Assembly: GCA_029237695.1 (NCBI GenBank)
Contig: CM055267.1
Coordinates: 8,335,043 to 8,399,042, forward strand
Source: Conchocele bisecta
Lineage: Eukaryota > Mollusca > Bivalvia > Lucinida > Thyasiridae
Direction: 5' to 3'
Length of the DNA: 64,000 bases
In this document: positions 55,890 through 64,000 of the stretch, piece after piece
Numbering within the stretch: position 1 is the stretch's first letter
Layout: the number at the start of each line of letters is the position of its first letter
Made by a program: the position numbers and the translations under genes
The notes under the pieces: model-generated
The model's input: the letters and a program-made list of their open reading frames with translations, nothing else
Database searches by the model: none
Told to the model about the DNA's origin: nothing

Positions 55890-57339
55890 TTGGAATTGTG
55901 CTTGTCCCGTGCCTATTTGTCATAGTGGGCTGTTGTATTACCACACTGATGTGACTTTTAATATGCTTATAATGACGGGGTGGGTGTTGTAAACCAGGCG
56001 CGGGTGACGGTATGACAGTGGGTATTAGAGGGCCGGACTCGATTATTGATGATCAATAGTGTGTCCGTGACCATCGCCTGCCATGGTACACGCGTGTAGT
56101 GGGATTTATAGTTAGGCCTAGCTAGTTCTTCCTCTGTTAAGCGTCCGCGTGCGGGTAGGTTTTGAGAGTGGTTCTATGAAAAAAAATAAAAAAATGTGTA
56201 TGCTCTTTTACACTATTTATTGGTGATCAGAAGTAATATGAAAATTGATCTTACACTTAATAAGTTTAATAAGAGTGTTTGCTTATTAGCGGCAATTTAA
56301 ATTTATGTTAAAATCTTAATCAACCCTTTGCACACTGCAAAGGGTTGAGGAATTTTTAACATCAATTTACAATTTTTTTCAAAGCCTTTCTTTTTGTTTT
56401 CCGGATACTTAAGTAGGCTTTGGCTATCCATGTGGACGCTTAACAGAGAAAAACAATGGCTTGGCCTTACCCTATAACACGGTCTGGTCCCGGCACCCCG
56501 AACATGCTGGGTGTGGATTGAAGGTTTATTGACCATCGGTGTCACATCAATAGCGTAAGGAGGCTACGATTGTACATAGCTGTTTTATAGGATGATCCGT
56601 GGCCATCTGCTGTCCCCCGTTTCTTCATTCATTACAAATGTATGTATCTTCCCCCATTCAATCACATCGGGATCACAAACAGAAACGTTATGTCACATAC
56701 TTTGTTCAAGATATATGGTAAAGATATGTTTAGATATTTCATTCGTGATAATCGTCTATTTACCCAATCAAAGTCATATAAATACCAGCCAAATGAAACC
56801 ATATGTCCAGTAACTGTGTTTCATGGTTAGATATTTAGATACCACACGCTGCGTCACATATTCCTCCGCTATGCACATTCAACATATCGTTATTTTATTG
56901 TATATGATGAATCAATCATAATTTAGACATAAGTGTGTAGTTAGTGGTGTTTTTTTAATTGATTATAATAAACATTCCCCTTTTTTGGTCAAATCGTACC
57001 CTGTTCTATCGTTGGCGAACTGCGAACTGTGTATAATTTACGTAGACTGAGCGGAACGCAGGATGTTCAGCATGTACAGGTTCATATAACATGACACACT
57101 TGTTATAAGTATACCAAAACTGTAAGAATTGTATTGAACTATACTTTTGTTGCTGTGACTGGAGTCTTGTGGCATTTGCGACCAGTGATCGGGGTATGTA
57201 TTGTTCGACATTCGATCGTATCAGTGACACACCAGACATGTTTGTAACAAAAAGTATAGATCGTTATCCGGCTGCAATAAATTAGCTTGCCGGGACAATG
57301 AAACGTTTCACAAAATATCACAACAACAAATATCAAAGT
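55890..57339. other. Unassigned intergenic region
   Basis: A 23-bp dyad AACCCTTTGCACACTGCAAAGGGTT lies near 56323-56347 and a worn family C fragment at 57148-57230; nothing else recognised. Confidence 0.45.
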
Positions 57340-57527
57340 CCGATATGTAGGGATGAACGGGTCAATTTATATACCTGGTGTTATTGTTTAACACCTCTGT
57401 ATCGTTGTAGTCTTCTTGTTTGCCTCGTGTATCAAGTTATATTAACGTGTACCTCATGATGCCATTTTGTATGGACTGAGTGAATAAAGAGTTTTGTACT
57501 TGTACTTGTACTTGTACTTGACATCTT
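57340..57527 (+). repeat. Possible retroposon 3' end with (CTTGTA)n tail
   Basis: Sequence ending GACTGAGTGAATAAAGAGTT then four CTTGTA-type units looks like the tail of a LINE or SINE. The AATAAAG plus short tandem tail is the only evidence. Confidence 0.35.
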
Positions 57528-57720
57528 GTAGTTTCTGGTCAAGTAGCACACTCCTGTAGCCTGATAACGGTATATATTGCTTGTTAGAATCGTGATGGGT
57601 GTTTCATTGGTGAAATGGCGAACAGTGTAGATCCTGATCAGACTGTGCGGATGCACAGGCTGATCTGGATCTACACTGGTCGTAAATCCCATAAGCCTAA
57701 TGTATCCAGTCACAGCCACA
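57528..57720. mobile_element. Family C MITE, left end missing
   Basis: It starts after a (CTTGTA)n tract and ends AATGTATCCAGTCACAGCCA. It is followed without spacer by a family F element. Smaller C fragments lie at 57148-57230 and 59031-59070. Confidence 0.72.
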
Positions 57721-57721
57721 T

Positions 57722-57964
57722 ATGAGACACGACATGTGATTTTCTTCGGACACCTTCTGACATCTGCGTAATTTCATTAAATACGTTTACAAAATTTACA
57801 ATACTTTTCATAGCTAAAGTTAAAAGTTGACAAAATGTTCCGAGTACATGTAATTTTGTCAACTTTTGACGCCATTTACGAAACTTATTGTAAATTTTGT
57901 AAACGTATTTCATGAAATTACGCAGATGTCAGAAGGTACAAAATCACACATGGCGTGTTTCATA
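57722..57964. mobile_element. Family F MITE next to family C
   Basis: ATGAGACACGACATGTGATT … ACACATGGCGTGTTTCA. It starts at the end of the C copy at 57720. Confidence 0.82.
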
Positions 57965-58157
57965 TATGGTGTGTGTGTCCGCCACGACACGATTGGCAGA
58001 ACGACAGAACATGTAGAATGTGAAGCCTCCGCGTCGGTACAAACCCATTAACGGGGAGGGAGAGCCGACCATATGGCCGGTTCGAGTGCAGTCGACCTCA
58101 TCGTCATAATCAAATATGCTCATCGCAATGGTTCAGGCTAAATATGGCTTTATCTCG

Positions 58158-58347
58158 TTTAACCCTTATAATGCGGGAACAGAAAATTACCGTCTGCTGT
58201 TGTATCATAATTTGTTGTTTTTTCTCTCAATAAAACATGTTTTTTGGCAGCTCTTTGGAAATGATTTCAAAGTGATGCCAAACCATGCGTTTAAAAAAAA
58301 ATAAACAGCAGATGGACTAGAATTTATGTCAGCAATGTAAGGGTTAA
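58158..58347. mobile_element. Family M MITE, free-standing with intact ends
   Basis: TTTAACCCTTATAATGCGGG … AGCAATGTAAGGGTTAAA. It defines the true M termini (TTAACCCTT / AAGGGTTAA). Confidence 0.8.
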
Positions 58348-59834
58348 ATTCGGAATTCATATTATCTCGTAATGTATTATTGGTAAGGTTCTACTAACTG
58401 TGTCCCACTATGAATATCAATCTAAACATGTAAGTGTCAATTTTTGTATGTGTTGGTTGAAATGTTTACTACACTTACAATACTAATCTTTAAAGCACGC
58501 TATGTGTAAGCAGACAAAGTTTACAAGCTATTGAGCTTTCTTCTGGATTCAATTTCACAATTTCCACCACTACGTCGATGAATCCCTGGATGCACAATGT
58601 ATGATGTATGAATATGTCAACATATACTGTTTCAACTAAATACTTAATTGATAAGTACGACATGATATAACCCCTGTGGGCCGATAAATGACCTACATGT
58701 CAAGTATAGGGTAACAATATCTGTTTTATGCAACTAAATGTAAATCTAATTAATTATGAATCACCACCGGCTGGGCATGTATCCGACGTACGCGGGTGCC
58801 TGTCCGGTTGTTCCGTGGTTCCGTGGCCGGCTGGCTGTCCCCGAATACAACTAGGTCTTGTTTCCTGTCAACGGGGCGTGTGTTGTAACGGTTCCCCGGT
58901 TATTAGCGGCATTTAATCGTCTTTTGTCATCGTTTGATTGCTAGAATATTTGAATTTGTTAATGAAAACTGAATTGTTGTTACCGTCTGTCACTGCATTT
59001 CGCTGTCGTAGTTATTATACGACGCTATGTGTAGTTGTGACTGGAGAAATGGGGCTTATGGGCTTCATCTGGAGAGATCGCGGATGTGGGGGACATATTG
59101 AGCATGACGGTGAATGTGATGCTTGTCCAAGTCATATGAATTTAACCTGCCCTTTCTAAGTGTGGGATCATGCAAACCCTGTTCTACGGAACTGTCCAAG
59201 GGTAAATTATAAAATGTATTATCTTCAATTGTCTTCTCATAAAATAGTTCAATTAAATATTAGACAGTATATATGTATCATGATTAGCACTGGTGACTCG
59301 GCTCAAATATTCATTTGTGAATGATCCTGCATTTACAGCGGAGATACTTGTATATACGAGCGCATGATACCCTAACTTACTTACTTTTTATTACAATGTG
59401 TTGCATCTGTCGAAATACAGTTTCTCGAAATTATGTAGCGAATAACAATTTCCCTAGTACGCATGTATGTATATTCCGTGTTGTCTATGTGTGCCAGTGG
59501 GGGACGTAAATAAATAATCCATCAACTGTAGAGTGTATCCATCATGTACTACGGCAGCCACAAGTTGGGGAGGCCGGTCGGGATTGGTCCCCGGGGTCGG
59601 CAGAACAAGCCGGTATGTGTCCCCTGGTACCCGGCGCATGTATTGTCTACTTCACGCGGCAGCTGGTTCCCATCACCCGACCGCCAATATGGCACAGAGG
59701 AAGTTAATGCTGATTTATCTCGCCTATTACACGGCCATTCCAGCCTGTAACAGACGGAACCGTTGACATAATTGTGATATAATTGCTAGATCTCATATGA
59801 ATGAGATTCAGCTTCATGTACAGTGTAGTATTCA
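58348..59834. other. Unassigned, two GC-rich patches
   Basis: 58755-58915 and 59530-59760 are GC-rich, with short overlapping frames in more than one phase. None shows a domain or paired splice sites. Confidence 0.4.
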
Positions 59835-59859
59835 GGCGCGATCCAGGATCAGGTGGGTA

Positions 59860-59907
<48 letters not shown>

Positions 59908-60285
59908 CGCGTAACTATTTTGCAATACTTGACTATATTAGCTCGTTCGATAATATAGTCAAGTATTGCAAAATAGTCGACCGAGTGGAGCTCAGGATAG
60001 CGCTAGGGGGGTCCCCCTTTTTTTTGAAATCTACATCGCATTTCCTGCGTTCTGGCGCATTTTGGAGCAAAAATATTGACACTGTCACAGTATGTGTAGA
60101 CATGATTTATGATTGAAAACGTTTAAATTTTGAAACAATAAGACAACGACCGAAAAATGCATGGAATACATGGCACTTGGCATGAAACGTGCCTTGTAAC
60201 TTGTAAAAATTCTTTACTCGGCGAATTTTAGGTAGCCCCCCCCCCCCCCCCCTCTCTTCCTTGAATCCGCCCATGGTATTGGTAT
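59835..60285. mobile_element. Element bounded by poly-G and poly-C tracts
   Basis: A run of 48 G (59860-59907) lies next to CAGGCGCGATCCAGGATCAG. A run of 17 C (60236-60252) lies next to CTTGAATCCGCCCATGG. The outer sequences are roughly complementary, so the homopolymers look like parts of terminal inverted repeats. Inside, 59915-59977 is a perfect hairpin (ACTATTTTGCAATACTTGAC / complement). Confidence 0.6.
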
Positions 60286-60444
60286 TTGTGTATACACGTG
60301 TGTGAAATCTGTGAGAATGTTGTACATGAGTTACCGTAATAACCATACATATTCGGACACCATTAACTTCGGGATCACATAAAATATATGGTTTACCCAT
60401 AACATAGATCGTGCCAATGTTTAGTGTTAGAACGACAGTACTGG

Positions 60445-60956
60445 TTTAAACGTGCATGCCCACTCAGTAGGCACAAAATGTTCTTTATACCAGAGACATC
60501 ATCTGAGACGTTTTCTGCCAAAATAACATTCATTCACCATTACCCCACGTATTAATTTGCATTATTATACATTTGATATCAGACTTAAATTTCCACATTG
60601 ATATCAGGGGCGATAATTGTGTTTCCTTAAAATGTTAACGGACATTACTATTTATTCTCTGTATTTCTTTGTTGGTGTTCAATGATCATACTTTATAATA
60701 TGTCGAAAATAGTATTTCTTCAGGTGACGCATTTAATCAGCATAAATAATAAAAAGTTACCAAGCCTCAAATGCATATGAAAATAGGCTGAAACCACCGC
60801 GCGTCACTATCAGTAAAATAAATATTACTAAATGATTATATCTGTATAGAGGGCAGTCGTAATTTTTAGAACTGGTGGAATAGTGACACAAGTATACACT
60901 TATTCAATTCCGATAAAGAACAGTGTGTGCCTACTGAGTGAGCATGTACCTTTAAA
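60445..60956. mobile_element. Family H MITE, full
   Basis: TTTAAACGTGCATGCCCACT … TGAGTGAGCATGTACCTTTA. Both termini are well preserved. Confidence 0.85.
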
Positions 60957-61119
60957 ATAAAAACAGTTTTATTAGACACGCTAATAAAGTAGAATGTCAA
61001 TAACTATAACAGAAAATAACAGAAAATTAAAACCGAGTTCATCGTCTTCACTAACACAGATCCTCGTTCACAACAATCTCGAAGTTGTCTGGCCCAATGC
61101 TGTGCAAAACAAATCTACA

Positions 61120-61190
61120 TATGGTGGATCCTCTCTCAACCGGACACCCAGGGATTCCCAGGTTGTCCGGTGTTGATGTGTTTCACTGCA
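61120..61190. mobile_element. Family B hairpin, diverged
   Basis: TGGATCCTCTCTCAACCGGA … GTGTTGATGTGTTTCACTGC. The arms retain the GGACACCC / GGTTGTCC core. Confidence 0.7.
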
Positions 61191-61403
61191 AACAGGCAAA
61201 TGACTAATCAAATACATGATTGTGTCCTTTGCCAACAGCAAATAGCAATGAACACCATCATAATTAAGCACATACATGTTTTCTGATTGCCCGGGTCAGG
61301 GAGGTTCTTCTGTATATGTACATGTATTATCAATAGATGTCGTTTACCATTGTGTCATTAACATGTGGCTGGAAACGTGTATCTTAGACTCAAATGCCAT
61401 CAT

Positions 61404-61664
61404 ATGAGACACGCAATGTGATTATGCACCTTCGGACATCTGCGTAATTTCATGAAGAACGTTTATAAAATTTACAATATATTCCGTAAATGGCGTCGAA
61501 AGTTGACAAAATTCTCAGAGTACATGCGGAATATGATTTCGCATGTACTCTAAAAATTTGGTCAACTTTTGACCGTATTTATGAAAATTATTGCAAATTT
61601 TGTAACCGTATTTAATGAAATTACGAAGATGTCAGAAGGTACAAAATCACATGGCGTGTCTCAT
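61404..61664. mobile_element. Family F MITE, full
   Basis: ATGAGACACGCAATGTGATT … ATGGCGTGTCTCA, with the central AGAGTACATGCGGAATATGA / complement hairpin. It is the cleanest copy of the family. Confidence 0.85.
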
Positions 61665-62075
61665 ATGGACTGAACACATAGGAATAGAGACAGACGTGGT
61701 CGATACAACGCAAAGTAAATATTTGTGCCAAACTTGCAGCATAATGGAGACCACTTTCACGCCATATGTGGAAGCAATTTCCAAAATATGTCTGCGCGTG
61801 CCGGCCGTCCCCGCGGGGACACCAATACAGACCAGCGACGTGTCCACACGCGACCGCCTCGCTTACAATCATTCCCGCCACAAAATTGATAACTTTTCAC
61901 TTTCACTTGTCGCAAATAATTTGGAAAATATGCAATATTCATTGCCCGGGTGTGGAAGGAGGCGATAATATTAAGTTTAGTATGTATATATTCATAGGGT
62001 TGTCATAGGTACAGCATAAACTTGAACAAGAAAAATGTCTTCGTCAAGATTTAAAAATATTTATTTATTGTTTGC

Positions 62076-62567
62076 TTAACCCTTTAAACCCGAAAGCCCG
62101 CAATAGCGGTTTATGCAAATAGTGCAGGGGCCCGTTTCACTAAACTTCTTACGACTAAAATGTTCGTAAGTGAAAAATTATGTTAGTCTGTAAATGTCAC
62201 ATTAGCAATGTTTTCTTGTAAACAATTATTGGATTTACATTTATTGAGCATAGGCTGCATATGCAGCCTATGCTCAATAAATGTAAATCCATCAATTGAA
62301 ATTTCCAGACGATCCGACATTTTCACTTACGAACATTTTAGTCGTACAGAGTTTAGTGAAACGCACCCCTGATCCAGATGAGCTCGTAACGAGCCGTCTC
62401 ATCAGTATATGCAATTTTTGAAAGTAATTTTCATATTTTTTAGACCAAAAGAATATCCCCCTTTTCAGAAATGTACTAGTCTGAAAACCATTTTGTGACA
62501 GCTGGGTTGGCTGCAAAATTAAGATATCAAAATCCATTCCCGTTACTTAGGGGTGAAATGGTATTAA
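62076..62567. mobile_element. Family I MITE, interrupted by family J
   Basis: The left part (TTAACCCTTTAAACCCGAAA, 62076-62126) and right part (62370-62567, ending CCGTTACTTAGGGGTGAAAT) are separated by the J element at 62127-62369. Confidence 0.8.
62127..62369. mobile_element. Family J MITE nested in a family I copy
   Basis: A complete J element interrupts family I between AATAGTGCAG and GATCCAGATGAG. Uninterrupted I copies (e.g. 42759-42830) read straight through this point, so J inserted later. Confidence 0.88.
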
Positions 62568-62710
62568 TTTCAATGTTTGTGTTTTCACAGGATACATAAC
62601 TTTGGTAGCGATTGTTTACGGTAAGTATTCATTTACGAAGTATCCAGCCTGTGGTTCTGTGTTGGAATGAGTGTCAGTGTATATACAATCATGATCTACA
62701 TCTCGAACTT

Positions 62711-63350
62711 GGGGCTGATTCGCTAAACTTCGTACGATAAAATGTTCGTAAGTGAAAAATTATGATAGTCTGTAAATTTCACATTCACATTGCTTTCTAG
62801 TAAACAATTATTAGATTTACATTTATTGAGCATACATGTATACTGTAAATGCCGCCTGCACAGCAAAATTTGCCACATATGCAATTCATACGAAAATAAT
62901 CCATATGATGTTCATATGCAAAACATGAAATTTATATGAAAAGAGCCGATATGAAATTAATATGGTGTCCATATGAATTTCACATCAAGACTCTTCATGT
63001 GCATTTCATATGAATAATTTGCATATGAAATTCATATGAATATTTTATAGATTTAAAAGCGTTGTACATGGATCTACATATGAAATTATTATTTGCATAT
63101 GAAGTTCATATCATTTGCAGATGAAGATTTTGCATATGAATTGCATATCGGCTAACTTTATATCATTTGCATATGAATTTTCTACATATGAAATTTTCAT
63201 ATGAAATTCATATGAAAAACATATGAAATTCATATGCCACACATGTTGTAGTGTATGCTCAATAAATTTAAATCCATCAATTGAAATTTCCAGACGATCC
63301 TAAATTTGCACTTACGAACATTTTAGTCGTACGAAGTTTAGTGAAACCCT
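62711..63350. mobile_element. Family J copy whose centre has expanded into a CATATG array
   Basis: Both ends match family J (ACTTCGTACGA and TTAGTCGTACGAAGTTTAGT). The usual 26-bp palindromic centre, which contains GCATATGC, is replaced by about 400 bp (62850-63245) of CATATGAA/ATTCATATG words. Many are spaced exactly 11 bp, e.g. 62902/62913, 63022/63033, 63096/63107, 63133/63144 and 63198/63209/63220/63231. Confidence 0.85.
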
Positions 63351-63352
63351 CC

Positions 63353-64000
63353 CCGAGTTGTTTGTGTTAGTGTTTGCTGTTGTTTTAAATTACCTCCCCA
63401 CCGAGTTGTGTGTTAGTGTTGCTGTTATTACCCTCACCCCGATTTGTTGTGTGTTAGTGTTGCTGTTATTACCCTCCCGAGTTGTTGTGTTAGTTGTGCT
63501 GTTAGTTGTTGCTGTTATTTCCCTCCCCTGAGTTGTGTGTTAGTGTTGTGTTATTGCTCCCCGTTGTGTGTTAGTTGTTGCAGTTATTACCCTCCTGAGT
63601 TGTGTGTTAGTGTTGCTGTTATTACCCTCACCGAGTTGTGTGTTAGTGTTGCTGTTATTACCCTCCCCGAGTTGTGTGTTAGTGTTGCTGTTATTACCCT
63701 CCCCGAGTTGTGTGTTAGTGTTGCTGTTATTACCCTCCCCGAGTTGTGTGTTAGTGTTGCTGTTATTACCCTCCCCTTGAGTTGTGTGCCCCCCTAGTGT
63801 TGCTGTTATTGCCCTCCCGGGTTGTGTGTTTAGTGTTTGCTGTTATTGCCCTACCCAGAGTTATGTGTTAGTGTTGCTGTTATTGCCCACCCTCGACCGA
63901 GTGTGTAGTGTTGCTGTTATTGCCCTCCCCGAGTTGTGTGTTAGTGTTGCTGTTATTACCCTCCCCGAGTTGTGTGTTAGTGTTGCTGTTATTACCCTCC
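63353..64000. repeat. 36-bp minisatellite array 2, continuing past the window
   Basis: The unit is GAGTTGTGTGTTAGTGTTGC then TGTTATTACCCTCCCC, 36 bp, about 18 copies visible. The first and several middle units carry indels; the block at 63590-63775 is regular. It starts at the very end of a family-J element (62711-63350). It has no sequence similarity to array 1 despite the equal unit length. Confidence 0.95.

Noticed and set aside
59533..59766. GC-rich overlapping frames of 68 and 77 codons
   Set aside because: Two phases are equally open, with no recognisable domain and no splice pairing; left unassigned.
59853..60116. Gly-rich (and, antisense, Pro-rich) frames
   Set aside because: Direct translation of the 48-G homopolymer.
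63444..63797. 117-codon frame reading CVSVAVITLPEL repeats
   Set aside because: Same artefact in the second 36-bp array; no start context, and flanking units are frameshifted.
1..64000. Viral or endogenous-retrovirus sequences
   Set aside because: No gag, pol (other than the LINE tail), env or LTR pair was recognised.

Overview
This is eukaryotic genomic DNA, almost certainly from an invertebrate and probably a mollusc (perhaps a bivalve). The reasons are split genes with canonical GT/AG introns, an allatostatin-A/galanin-type receptor, a PRDM8-type gene, a tRNA-derived SINE, a non-LTR retrotransposon tail, and very many short foldback (MITE-like) elements. The phylum is an inference; no species marker is visible. 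There are no bacterial operons, CRISPR arrays or rRNA genes.

Two genes can be defended. A two-exon rhodopsin-family GPCR (8589-9128 and 9599-10195, + strand, 378 aa) looks like an allatostatin-A/buccalin/galanin-type neuropeptide receptor. A PRDM8-like zinc-finger gene lies on the - strand with three visible coding exons (48844-48986, 40631-40844, 38317-39398). These encode most of a PR domain, one C2HC finger and two C-terminal C2H2 fingers; the first exon or exons are not found. A 5'-truncated LINE 3' end (15919-16560) and tandem tRNA-SINE copies (15010-15571, - strand) are the only recognisable retroelements with protein or RNA signatures.

Most of the rest is repeat. Two unrelated 36-bp minisatellites occur: about 3.2 kb at 10680-13860, and one running off the right edge from 63353. 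At least sixteen families of short palindromic or TIR elements recur through the window. I label them A-P after recognisable words, and the labels are mine: A GTATACTTTG; B CAGTGGAACCTCTC; C TGTGGCTGTGACTGGAG; D GGTGCATGATCACGTGG; E AAGTCGCGGGAATACTGG; F TGAGACACGCCATGTGA; G GAATAGTAGGTTAG; H GCCCACTCAGTAGGCAC; I GGCTCGTAACGAGCC; J CCGTTTCACTAAACTTCG; K GGATATTCCATCGTAC; L AAGTACTTACTTTTAAATAT; M CTCAATAAAAACATG; N CTCTCTACAACAGCC; O ACCGCCTGCGTTAAACTTG; P GTGGGGTCAGCGTGTAAG. Several are nested, which gives relative ages.

The most unusual signal is a class of terminal-inverted-repeat elements of unrelated sequence (6845-7307, 24078-25238, 31939-32312, and the expanded centre of a family-J copy at 62876-63236). 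Their interiors are arrays of short dyad words containing AATT or CATATG, spaced at exactly 21, 20, 21 and 11 bp, that is, one or two turns of the double helix. This predicts phased binding sites or intrinsically curved DNA. Boundaries of repeat copies are by eye and usually good to about 10 bp.
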